Shown piece by piece: positions 8,771 through 16,534 of a stretch of DNA of 64,000 nt (positions within the stretch are counted from its first letter, which is position 1; each line of letters opens with the position of its first letter). Where the stretch lies: assembly GCF_013409985.1 (NCBI RefSeq), contig NZ_JACCBY010000002.1, positions 1 to 64,000 of the forward strand, in the 5' to 3' direction. The stretch comes from Sphingomonas melonis. GTDB lineage: Bacteria > Pseudomonadota > Alphaproteobacteria > Sphingomonadales > Sphingomonadaceae. Below the pieces are notes generated by a model. It made no database searches and was not told the origin of the DNA. It worked only from the letters and a program-made list of their open reading frames with translations. The position numbers were made by a program, and so were the translations under genes.

Positions 8771-9906
8771 GGGGCTTTGCATGGGGGGTGATGGCGATCA
8801 TGCTGTTCGCCATCGCCCCGGCCGCCGCCGCGCCGCTTGATGGCGCGCCGCTTGCGGCCGCCGACGGCACGCGCGCGACGGTCCGCGTCGTTCTCAAGTT
8901 CGTCAAACGCGGCGCGGGGGCGGGGCTGCGCCTCGACCCGAAGACCTGCGCCGCCTGCACGCTGGTCAGCGACGCCAACTGGAACGCCGACAATGCGCGC
9001 GAGACGGTCATCGCGATCGAGGTTCCGCGGATGCGGTCGCTGGAACTCGGCTTTACCGGCGGTGTCGCGGGCATCCGGCGCGTCATCCTGGAGAGCGACG
9101 ACGTAGCGTTCCGGCGCGACGGCGACCGGCTCGTCGTCGCGCTGCCGCCGCTGCCCGCGGATGCGATCACGGCGGCCGAGGTGGCGACCCATATCGTCGA
9201 GCCGGGCATGGTGCTGCGGTTCGAACACGCCGACCCCGCGCGCCGCGCGGGCGATTACGCCACCGGGCCGTTTCCCGTCATCGCCCGCCGCGCCGCCGAC
9301 ACGCTGGAATTCGCGCAGCGGGAGGTGGTGCGCGAACTCGGCCTCGGCGACCATGTCGAGCGGGCCGGGCTCGGGCGCATCCAGATCATGGGGTTCGACA
9401 CCAACGCGCCGCACGATCACCGCGACTCGCCGCCGCATATGCACATGCATCTGCGCTGGCCGGACAATACGGGCACGCAGATCGGCCATTATTATATCGG
9501 CAGCGACGGACTGCTGTCCCACAATGTCGTCGGCATCAAGGGCATCGCCGCCCCCATTCGCCGCTTCGCGCGCGGGGAGGCGTTCACGACGATCGGGGTC
9601 GACGGATCGCCCGTCTACACGCATCGGATCACGCCGGAAGGTTGGCTCGACCTCGGCTGGGCGGGCCGGCCTTTGTGCCAGATCCGGCCGGCGGGGGCGG
9701 ACGGCTTCGCCTCGGGGGCGATCGTGACGTGTCCGGAACATGCGCCGCGCCGGATCACGGTCCGCGACGATATCGCCGCCGGATTGCTGACGGTCGATAC
9801 CGACGATGTCCACGAGGTCTTCCGCTACGATCCCGATACCGGGCGGATGACGTCGCCGACTGAGGTTCCGCGCCCCGGCCCGTCGGTCTTCGCCGGCGAG
9901 GGTTGA
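8767..9906 (+). CDS. Exported His-rich protein of unknown function, coupled to the TonB receptor gene
   Basis: 379 residues from a GTG at 8767 that overlaps the receptor stop codon (GTGA), which suggests translational coupling; ATG 8791 is an alternative. The N-terminus is an evident signal peptide (GFAWGVMAIMLFAIAPAAAA). I do not recognise the family. Visible features are a CAAC pair (DPKTCAACTL), two later cysteines (PLCQIR, VTCPEH), and a dense histidine cluster around residues 216-228, NAPHDHRDSPPHMHMHLRWP, followed by GHYYIGSDG. The cluster looks able to bind a metal, or to form a polysaccharide-lyase or cupin-like site, but that is a guess. Its location between receptor and glycosidase suggests a role in handling the imported saccharide in the periplasm or at the cell surface. 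Confidence 0.75.
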   Translation: MRGFAWGVMAIMLFAIAPAAAAPLDGAPLAAADGTRATVRVVLKFVKRGAGAGLRLDPKTCAACTLVSDANWNADNARETVIAIEVPRMRSLELGFTGGVAGIRRVILESDDVAFRRDGDRLVVALPPLPADAITAAEVATHIVEPGMVLRFEHADPARRAGDYATGPFPVIARRAADTLEFAQREVVRELGLGDHVERAGLGRIQIMGFDTNAPHDHRDSPPHMHMHLRWPDNTGTQIGHYYIGSDGLLSHNVVGIKGIAAPIRRFARGEAFTTIGVDGSPVYTHRITPEGWLDLGWAGRPLCQIRPAGADGFASGAIVTCPEHAPRRITVRDDIAAGLLTVDTDDVHEVFRYDPDTGRMTSPTEVPRPGPSVFAGEG

Positions 9907-9918
9907 GCGTGACGCCGG

Positions 9919-9942
9919 CCCCCTCCCGCCGGCGGGAGGGGG
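9919..9942. terminator. Perfect 24-bp palindrome between convergent genes, likely bidirectional terminator
   Basis: CCCCCTCCCGCC is followed immediately by its exact reverse complement GGCGGGAGGGGG. It fills the 36-bp gap between the stop codons of the converging exported-protein and LacI genes. There is no T-run on either side. The C/G-run sequence resembles one arm of the Family 2 repeats, so it may be a solo derivative serving as a transcription stop. Confidence 0.6.
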
Positions 9943-11055
9943 TCAGCCGCCGCCGTCCGCCGCGGCGGCGGCGGGCGATGCGGCCGCGGCGTCCGACTGC
10001 CGTGCGACCAGCGCGTGCGCCATCTTGACCTGCCGGCTCGTGCGTTTGCCGTTGTTATAGAGCTGGACCAGCTCGGCGAGCAGCAGCACGCCGCGGATCG
10101 CCATCGCCCCGATCGGCTGGTGGATGGTGGTCAGCTCCGGGTAGGTGGTCGTCGCGATCCAGCTGTCGTCGAAGCCGCAGACGGTCAATTGGGAAGGGAC
10201 GTCGAGGCCCATCCGATGCGCGCTGGTGACGGCGCCGGCCGCCATATCGTCGTTGCTCGCGAAGATCGCGGTCGGCGGCGCATCCAGTGCGAGCAGCCGT
10301 TCCGCCGCGAGCAGGCCGGAGCGATAGGTGAAATGCCCCTGCGCGATCAGCGCCGGGTCGACGGACAGGCCCGCTGCCTGCAACGCGGCGCAGAAACCGG
10401 CCTGACGGACATGGCTCGCCGCCAGCGCCGGCTCGCCGGCGATGAAGCCGATGCGGCGGTGGCCGAGCGCGAGCATATGCTCCGTCATCTCGCGCGCCGC
10501 GGCATGTTCGTCGATGAAGATCGACGACAGGCCGGGCACATTGCTGTCGGTCGAGACCAGCAGCACGGGGATGTCGAGGTCGGCCGCGGCGGCGAGCAGG
10601 CGCGGCGAATCGCACAGCGGCGGCGTCAGGATGATCGCATCGATGCCGCTCGACACCAGGGTCTGGAACACCGCCGCGTCGGTGTCGTCGAGCAGGCATC
10701 CGCGCGCGATCAGCTGCACATCCATCGCCGACGCCTGGTCGATCGCACTCATCAGGAAGTCGACGATGTAGGAGCTTCTGGGGAAATTGTAGACCAGCCC
10801 GAACCGCAACTGGCGGGCGCCGGAGAGCATCCGGGCGGCGCGGCTCGGGGTGTAATGGAGATCGGCGATGATCTGCGTGACGCGCTCGCGGGTCTCCTCC
10901 TTGACGCTCCACGGCGCGCTGAGCACGCGCGATACCGTCATCTTCGACACGCCGGCCGCGGCGGCGACATCGGCGATCGTCGCAGCCCCGCGCTGTTGGG
11001 CGCTGCTGCTCTTTGGTCGTCGCGAATTGCCCGTCATCGCGGGGACATCGCGCAT
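9943..11055 (-). CDS. LacI-family transcriptional regulator
   Basis: 370 residues. The N-terminal helix-turn-helix and hinge are standard for LacI/GalR: ATIADVAAAAGVSKMTVSRV (about residues 24-43), then LHYTPSRAARMLSGARQ. The periplasmic-binding-protein-like sensor follows, with LVYNFPRSSYIVDFLMSAID, MLALGHRRIGFIAGE, TAIFASNDDMAAGAV and VCGFDDSWIATTTYPELTT. The C-terminus is an Ala/Gly-rich tail. ATG 11037 is an alternative start; neither has a strong ribosome-binding site. It lies between a saccharide receptor cluster and a GH3 glycosidase gene on the opposite strand, and a LacI-type operator half-way between suggests control of itself and perhaps the glycosidase. The effector sugar is unknown. 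Confidence 0.93.
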   Translation of the reverse strand: MRDVPAMTGNSRRPKSSSAQQRGAATIADVAAAAGVSKMTVSRVLSAPWSVKEETRERVTQIIADLHYTPSRAARMLSGARQLRFGLVYNFPRSSYIVDFLMSAIDQASAMDVQLIARGCLLDDTDAAVFQTLVSSGIDAIILTPPLCDSPRLLAAAADLDIPVLLVSTDSNVPGLSSIFIDEHAAAREMTEHMLALGHRRIGFIAGEPALAASHVRQAGFCAALQAAGLSVDPALIAQGHFTYRSGLLAAERLLALDAPPTAIFASNDDMAAGAVTSAHRMGLDVPSQLTVCGFDDSWIATTTYPELTTIHQPIGAMAIRGVLLLAELVQLYNNGKRTSRQVKMAHALVARQSDAAAASPAAAAADGGG

Positions 11056-11128
11056 AACCTATTGTCCCGTCAACTTTATGGCCAAGGTGCCGAATCACGC
11101 AGCGCGCTTGTCACCCGACACCGGCCGT

Positions 11129-11140
11129 GTTACCGGTAAC
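11129..11140. promoter_or_regulatory. Candidate LacI-family operator
   Basis: GTTACCGGTAAC is a perfect 12-bp dyad with the central CG step typical of LacI/GalR operators; it closely resembles the site of the E. coli LacI-family regulator GntR. It lies 74 bp upstream of the LacI gene and 368 bp before the GH3 start. Binding is inferred from symmetry and position. Confidence 0.6.
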
Positions 11141-11164
11141 CAAGGCGGTGAGACAGCTGTCTGA

Positions 11165-11455
11165 TCAGGGAGGAACTGAGGGGATGCGCACGTGCGTGGG
11201 GAAGGCGCCGGCCTGCTCGACTTCGATGATCGCGGGCGTGTCCGGCATGACGCGCGCCGGACGGCGTGCGGCTGCGACGTCCAGCTCACCGATCAGGCCT
11301 GCGCTGAGCCGAGGCGCAGGCGCGACATCGTGATCCTCCACCGGCAGGCGACCGAGGGCGCGCCCAAGCGAATGGCGGTGCCGGATCGGCTCGCGCCGCG
11401 GATGGCCGCACCGCTCCCAAGTCAGGATCTCTCGACCGCTCTCGTGCCCGCGGCG
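11165..11455 (-). pseudogene. Open frame without a normal start, possible gene remnant
   Basis: In the otherwise empty 450 bp between the LacI and GH3 genes, the minus strand is open for about 96 codons. It ends at 11165, with natural-looking content (GALGRLPVEDHDVAP is approximate around a GTG at 11341; later MPDTPAIIEVEQAGAFPTHV). No ATG start is present before the internal one at 11248, and I recognise no family. It could be the truncated 3' end of a lost gene. It could also be chance open reading in GC-rich DNA. Apart from this frame and the LacI operator I see nothing in the gap. Confidence 0.25.
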
Positions 11456-11508
11456 TCACCGTGGCGCTAGCATCCCGGATTATGTTCGAACCACAAGGAA
11501 ACCAGATC

Positions 11509-14154
11509 ATGCCGTCGATTGGCCAATTCCCGCGCGCGCGCCACGCCCTGTTGCTCGGCACGGCCCTGCTGGCGCCGCTGTCGGCCACCGCGCAGGTCTA
11601 CAAGAACCCCGATGCGCCGGTCGAGCAGCGCGCCGAGGATCTGGTCGCGCGCATGACGCTCGACGAGAAGGCGCGGCAGATGCAGAATGCCGCACCGGCG
11701 ATCCCGCGGCTCGACCTGCCGGCGTACGACTGGTGGAACGAGGGGCTGCACGGCCTCGCCCGCGCCGGCGAGGCAACCGTGTTCCCGCAGGCGATCGGCA
11801 TGGCCGCGACCTGGGACAAGGACCTGCTCAAGGCGGAAGGGCGGGTGATCGGCACCGAGGCGCGCGCGCGCTACAACCAGGCGCAGCGCGAGGGCAATGT
11901 CGACCGCTATTTCGGGCTGACGATCTGGTCGCCCAATATCAACATCTTCCGCGATCCGCGCTGGGGCCGGGGGCAGGAGACGCTGGGCGAGGACCCGTAT
12001 CTGACCGGGACGCTCGGCACCGCCTTCGTCGAGGGGATGCAGGGCGACGATCCGCGGTATTACCTCGCGATCGCGACGCCCAAGCACCTCGCCGTGCATT
12101 CCGGTCCCGAGCCGCTGCGCCACGGCTTCAACGTCGATGTCGCGCCGCAGGACCTCACCGAAACCTATCTGCCCGCGTTCCGCCGCACGATCACCCAGGG
12201 CAAGGCTGCGTCGCTGATGTGCGCCTATAACGCCATCAACGGCAGCCCGGCCTGCGGCAGCACGCTGCTGCTCAAGGACTATCTGCGCGGCGCCTGGGGC
12301 TTCAAGGGCTTCGTCACCTCCGATTGCGGCGCGATCGACGACATGGTCAGCGGCCACAAGACGCAGAAGAACTGGGAAGAGGCGTCGGCGGTGTCGATCA
12401 AGGCGGGCACCGACACCGGCTGCAACTTCAAGGACGAATATCTCGCCATCCCCAACGCCGTCCGGCAGGGGCTGCTCGCCGAGCGCGATGTCGATACCGC
12501 GGTGAAGCGGCTGATGACCGCGCGGATCCGCCTCGGCATGCTCGATCCGGCCGAGCGCAACCCCTACGCCTCCGTCCCTTATGCAGAGAACCACAGCGCG
12601 GCGCATCGCGATGTCGCGTTGCGCGCGGCGCGCGAGTCGATCGTGCTGCTCAAGAATGACGGCATGCTGCCGGTCGCCGCCACCGCGCGCCGCGTGCTGG
12701 TGGTCGGCCCCGCCGCCGCCAGCCGCGAGGCGCTCAACGGCAATTACAAGGGCACGCCGGTCGGACAGGCGCTGCCGGTCGACGGCATCGCCGGCGCGCT
12801 CGGCGCGGAGCGGGTGCGCTTCGTACAGGGCGCCCCCTTCGTCGAGCCGGTCGCGCTCACCGTGCCGCGCACCGTCTTCGGTCCGCAGGGCGTCACCGCG
12901 CGCTTCTGGAACGGCATCGGCTTTGCCGGCCCGGTGATCGCGACGCGCACCGAGAAGGAGATCGACAACGACTGGAACGGCGTGTCGCCGGCGCCGGGCG
13001 TCGACAAGACCGCCTTCTCCGCCGAATATAGCGGCACGCTGACCGTCCCCGCCACCGGCGACTATGTGTTCGAGATCGGCGACCGCCGCTGCGACTGGTC
13101 GGAGGACCAGCAGACCTATGTGCTGAGCATCGAGGGGCAGCCGGACGTGCGCGCGACCTCGAAATGCTTCACCGGCGTACCGCTGGCGACGCCGCCGATC
13201 CGCATGGAGGCGGGCAAGCCGCGCGCCTTCCGCCTCGCCTTCACCCATCATTCGCCGCGGCTCGGCGCCGGGCTGACGCTGACGTGGAAGCCGCGCCCCG
13301 ACGCGCTGTTGCAGGAAGCGGTCAAGGCGGCGGACGACGCCGACATGATCGTCGCGATGGTCGGCCTCACCGCCGGCCTCGAAGGCGAGGAGATGAAGGT
13401 GAACGCGCCCGGCTTCAACGGCGGCGACCGCACCACGATCGCGCTGCCCGCGGTGCAGCAGCGGCTGCTCGACGCGCTGGTCGCGACCGGCAAGCCGGTG
13501 GCGATCGTCGGCGTGTCGGGCTCGGCGCTGACCTATGGCGCGGCGGGGACGCAGGCCAAGGCGGTGCTCCAGGCCTGGTATGGCGGCGAGGCGGCGGGGC
13601 AGGCGATCGGCGAGGTGCTCGCCGGCACGGTCAATCCGTCCGGCCGCCTGCCGGTGACCTTCTACGCCTCGGCGGACCAGCTGCCGCCGTTCGGCGATTA
13701 TTCGATGAAGAACCGGACCTACCGTTATTTCGCGGGACAGCCGGCGTATGCGTTCGGGCACGGGCTGAGCTATACCAAGTTCGGCTATTCCGGGCTGGCG
13801 GTGCGGCCGACGATCCGGGCCGGGCAGGGGGCGAGCGTCGCGGTCACCGTGCGCAACGACGGCAGCGTCGCGGGCGACGAGGTGGCGCAGCTCTATGTCG
13901 CGCCGGTCGATCGCGCCGACCTGCCGCGCCGGTCGCTGAAGGGGTATGAGCGGGTCCGGTTGGCGCCGGGTGAGAGCCGCACGGTGCAGTTCACGCTCGA
14001 CCCGCGCGACCTCGCCTTTGCCGACGCCAAGGGCGACATGCGCGTGACCGCGGGCCGTTACCACCTGTGGGTCGGCGGCGGGCAGGAGGGCACCGGCGCC
14101 CCCGGCGCCGCTGCCGATGTCCGCATCAACGGCAGCAAGCTGCTGCCTCGGTAA
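11509..14154 (+). CDS. Exported glycoside hydrolase family 3 beta-glycosidase with PA14 domain
   Basis: 881 residues with a signal peptide (ARHALLLGTALLAPLSATAQ). The GH3 N-domain includes WWNEGLHGLARAGEATVFPQ, KHLAVHSGPEPLRHGFNV and the nucleophile segment GFVTSDCGAIDDM (catalytic Asp). A PA14 insert (about residues 490-600, EYSGTLTVPATGDYVFEIGD) interrupts the second GH3 domain (VGLTAGLEGEEMKVNAPGFN). A fibronectin-III-like domain closes the protein (VTVRNDGSVAGDEVAQLYV). The subfamily contains beta-glucosidases and beta-xylosidases; the sequence alone does not separate them for me. Start 11509 has AAGGAAA 8 nt upstream; the GTG at 11461 and ATG at 11482 do not. It probably cleaves oligosaccharides in the periplasm for the adjacent receptor system. 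Confidence 0.93.
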   Translation: MPSIGQFPRARHALLLGTALLAPLSATAQVYKNPDAPVEQRAEDLVARMTLDEKARQMQNAAPAIPRLDLPAYDWWNEGLHGLARAGEATVFPQAIGMAATWDKDLLKAEGRVIGTEARARYNQAQREGNVDRYFGLTIWSPNINIFRDPRWGRGQETLGEDPYLTGTLGTAFVEGMQGDDPRYYLAIATPKHLAVHSGPEPLRHGFNVDVAPQDLTETYLPAFRRTITQGKAASLMCAYNAINGSPACGSTLLLKDYLRGAWGFKGFVTSDCGAIDDMVSGHKTQKNWEEASAVSIKAGTDTGCNFKDEYLAIPNAVRQGLLAERDVDTAVKRLMTARIRLGMLDPAERNPYASVPYAENHSAAHRDVALRAARESIVLLKNDGMLPVAATARRVLVVGPAAASREALNGNYKGTPVGQALPVDGIAGALGAERVRFVQGAPFVEPVALTVPRTVFGPQGVTARFWNGIGFAGPVIATRTEKEIDNDWNGVSPAPGVDKTAFSAEYSGTLTVPATGDYVFEIGDRRCDWSEDQQTYVLSIEGQPDVRATSKCFTGVPLATPPIRMEAGKPRAFRLAFTHHSPRLGAGLTLTWKPRPDALLQEAVKAADDADMIVAMVGLTAGLEGEEMKVNAPGFNGGDRTTIALPAVQQRLLDALVATGKPVAIVGVSGSALTYGAAGTQAKAVLQAWYGGEAAGQAIGEVLAGTVNPSGRLPVTFYASADQLPPFGDYSMKNRTYRYFAGQPAYAFGHGLSYTKFGYSGLAVRPTIRAGQGASVAVTVRNDGSVAGDEVAQLYVAPVDRADLPRRSLKGYERVRLAPGESRTVQFTLDPRDLAFADAKGDMRVTAGRYHLWVGGGQEGTGAPGAAADVRINGSKLLPR

Positions 14155-14302
14155 GCAGGGCGGCGGCCGCCGCGGGACGCCGTGACCATGGGTGCCAGCG
14201 CGACGCTGGCGCCTGTGGTCGGCTCGGGCTCGTGCGGATCGACATTTAGGGTTGGGAGGAAAGTCCTCTCTGCGCTAGGGCCGGGCAATCGCATAGGACG
14301 CG

Positions 14303-14404
14303 CGCCGAATTCCACGCGGGGTCCACCCCGCCGCGAGAGAATCGTGTCGACTCAAGCCCTTCTCCTCGCCGCAGAGTGGACCCCGGAACAGGTCCGGGGT
14401 GACG
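14303..14404. repeat. Family 1 nested palindrome, copy B, with a tail to about 14510
   Basis: The right arm (14376-14404) is the canonical 29-bp unit. The left arm (about 14303-14326) is decayed, keeping only GGGGTCCAC. The spacer (CTCAAGCCCTTCTCCTCGCC) closely matches copy A. The tail carries CATATGCG and GGGGAGGC words shared with copies A and D. Together they fill most of the 388-bp gap between the GH3 gene and tadC; I see no gene or clear terminator in the rest of it. Confidence 0.8.
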
Positions 14405-14542
14405 GGTGGAGGGAGAGACCGATCGAACCCCTTTCGTGCAGCCATATGCGGTTGCCCTTCTCTGGCGGGGAGGCATTTGACCGAACCTCAATCGGCCTAG
14501 CCGAGCAGTCGCCTGCCTCGAACGGCGTGCGCCTCCGGCACC

Positions 14543-15526
14543 TCAGAATGCATCGCTGATCGAGCAGGCCGCCGGGCCGAGGATGACGATGAACAGCGTC
14601 GGCAGGATGAAGAGGATCAGCGGGATCGTCATGATCGCCGGCAGCCGCGCGGCCTTTTCCTCGGCGCGCATCATCCGCTCGTTGCGGAATTCCGCCGACA
14701 GCACGCGCAGCGCCGAGGCGAGCGGCGTGCCGTATTTCTCGGTCTGGATCATCGTGGTGACGACGCCCCGGATCGCGTCGAGGTCAACCCGCGTGGCGAG
14801 GTTCTCGAAGGCCTGCCGCCGCTCGGTGAGGAAGCCGAGTTCGATCGCGGTCAGCGTGAATTCGTCGCCAAGCTCGGGATAGGCGCGACCCAGTTCCTTG
14901 GCGACGCGGTGGAAGGCGGCGTCGACGGTCAGGCCCGCCTCGGCGCAGATCACCAGCAGGTCGAGCGCGTCGGGCAGGCCCTTGCGGATCGCATCGCTGC
15001 GCTTGGTGATCTTGTTCTTCAGGTAGATATCGGGCGCCTTGTAGGCGAGGATGAACGATCCCGCGACCAGCGCATATTGTTTGAAGGCCGACCAGTCGGG
15101 GAAATAGTCGAGCCCGTAGACGAGGATCGCCATCAGGCCGCCGAACACGATCGGCAGCGCCAGCCGGGCGAAGATCACGCCGACCGCCCATTCCTTCGAG
15201 CGGATGCCGGCGCGCATCAGCTTGAGCTGCGCGTCCTTAACCTGGCTGTCCTGCAACACCTGCAACGACGACAGCAGGCTGCGCATCCGGTCGGTGGTGT
15301 CGCTGCGCTGGACCAGCTTGGCGCGGCGCTTGGTCGAGGCGGTGATGCCCGCCTTCAGCTGTTCGCGACGCTCGTTGAGCGCCTTGACCCGCTTGGTCAT
15401 CGGGTCGGTGACGGTGCGCATCACCGTATAGATGGCGAGCATCACGGCAAAGGCGGCGACCCCCGACAGGATGGTCGCGACCCAGAGCACGTCGATGCCC
15501 ATCAGCGTCGGTCCGGAAGCCTGCAT
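14543..15526 (-). CDS. tadC: Tad pilus inner-membrane platform protein TadC
   Basis: 327 residues with a type II secretion F domain (GLPDALDLLVICAEAGLTVD and AFHRVAKELG, about residues 180-210). Transmembrane segments lie near the N-terminus, around residues 115-160, and at the C-terminus (PLILFILPTLFIVILGP). TadC and TadB form the platform on which Flp pilin is polymerised. It is the last gene of the minus-strand cpa/tad operon, 23 bp after tadB. The protein continues to a hydrophobic tail as in the family, so it looks complete. ATG 15502 is an alternative start. No tadD, tadE or tadG follows; the next item is a repeat and then the GH3 gene. Confidence 0.92.
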   Translation of the reverse strand: MQASGPTLMGIDVLWVATILSGVAAFAVMLAIYTVMRTVTDPMTKRVKALNERREQLKAGITASTKRRAKLVQRSDTTDRMRSLLSSLQVLQDSQVKDAQLKLMRAGIRSKEWAVGVIFARLALPIVFGGLMAILVYGLDYFPDWSAFKQYALVAGSFILAYKAPDIYLKNKITKRSDAIRKGLPDALDLLVICAEAGLTVDAAFHRVAKELGRAYPELGDEFTLTAIELGFLTERRQAFENLATRVDLDAIRGVVTTMIQTEKYGTPLASALRVLSAEFRNERMMRAEEKAARLPAIMTIPLILFILPTLFIVILGPAACSISDAF

Positions 15527-15549
15527 GTCTGGTTACCTGCCCCTGGCCA

Positions 15550-16524
15550 TCAGATTTCGAAGCTGACCATCTTGGCCATGATGAAGACGCCGATGCCCAT
15601 CCACAGCAGCCCGCCGATGCCGGCGATCATCAGCCGCGGCTCGGCGAAGAAGCCCTGCAGATAGCCGGCGTTGATGACCCAGATCATCGTGAAGACGATG
15701 AACGGCAGCGACCCGACGATATAGGCGGACGCCTTGGATTCGGACGACATCGCCTTGATCTTGAGCTTCATCTGGCCGCGCTGGCGCAGCACGGTGGCGA
15801 GATTGGCGAGCGTTTCGGCAAGGTTGCCGCCGGTCTCGCGCTGGATCGCGATGGTGATGACGAAGAACTGGAATTCGGGCGTGCCGAGCCGGTCGGCGGT
15901 ATCCTGCAACGCCGCGTCCATCGACATGCCGATCTTCATCTTGTCCGACACCATGCGGAATTCCTCGCCGACCGGCCCTTCGACCTCGTTGCCGACGACG
16001 CCGATCGTCTCGGTGACCGGCAGGCCCGAGCGCAGGCCGCGGACCAGCAGCTCGATCGCGTCGGGAAACTTGGCGGTGAAGCGGGCGACGCGGCGGCGGA
16101 TGAAATAGCCGATGAGCCAGTGCGGCAGGCCGGCACCGACGGCGACGCCGAAGAGCAACGCCAGCAGGAACGGCGCGCCCTTGATGACCAGCACGCCGGC
16201 GACGACGACGATCAGCCCCGCGCTGACCATGCCATATTGCCCGACGCTCCAGTCCTTGCCGGTCATCGCGAGGCGCTGGGCAAGCTGCGCCGGATTGGGC
16301 AGCAGCCGGCCGACGGCGATGTCGGTGCGGGTCTTGGGTCGCCCGGCGGCGATGCCGCGCAGCTGTGCGTCCGCCACCGCCGCGGCAGCGCCATGCCGGT
16401 CGCGCAGCGCCGCGAGCCGCCGCGTCTGCGCGCGCTGCGGCGACGGGCCGGCCAGCGCGAACACGACCAGCCCGATCGTCAGGCCGCCGCCGAGCAGCAC
16501 CATCAGCAGGGGAAACAGGTCCAT
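15550..16524 (-). CDS. tadB: Tad pilus inner-membrane platform protein TadB
   Basis: 324 residues. An N-terminal membrane segment (LLMVLLGGGLTIGLVVFALA) is followed by a pair of membrane segments (residues ~95-140), the F domain (FPDAIELLVRGLRSGLPVTE, FFVITIAIQRETGGNLAETL) and a C-terminal membrane pair. It is the partner of TadC in the Flp pilus platform. It starts only 10 bp after the cpaE stop, where a cpaF/tadA ATPase gene would normally lie between the two. The sequence looks complete and uses codons like its neighbours. Confidence 0.93.
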   Translation of the reverse strand: MDLFPLLMVLLGGGLTIGLVVFALAGPSPQRAQTRRLAALRDRHGAAAAVADAQLRGIAAGRPKTRTDIAVGRLLPNPAQLAQRLAMTGKDWSVGQYGMVSAGLIVVVAGVLVIKGAPFLLALLFGVAVGAGLPHWLIGYFIRRRVARFTAKFPDAIELLVRGLRSGLPVTETIGVVGNEVEGPVGEEFRMVSDKMKIGMSMDAALQDTADRLGTPEFQFFVITIAIQRETGGNLAETLANLATVLRQRGQMKLKIKAMSSESKASAYIVGSLPFIVFTMIWVINAGYLQGFFAEPRLMIAGIGGLLWMGIGVFIMAKMVSFEI

Positions 16525-16534
16525 CGCGCTGCCG

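Noticed and set aside
5910..8782. Extension of the ROK gene into a 1326-codon frame starting at 8782
   Set aside because: The extra part is antisense to the TonB receptor; the winged-helix start at 5902 is the family N-terminus.
11467..14064. An 865-codon minus-strand frame opposite the GH3 gene
   Set aside because: Same effect of high GC; the translation is His/Arg/Asp/Gly-rich, with no signal or domain, while the plus strand has a complete GH3 enzyme.
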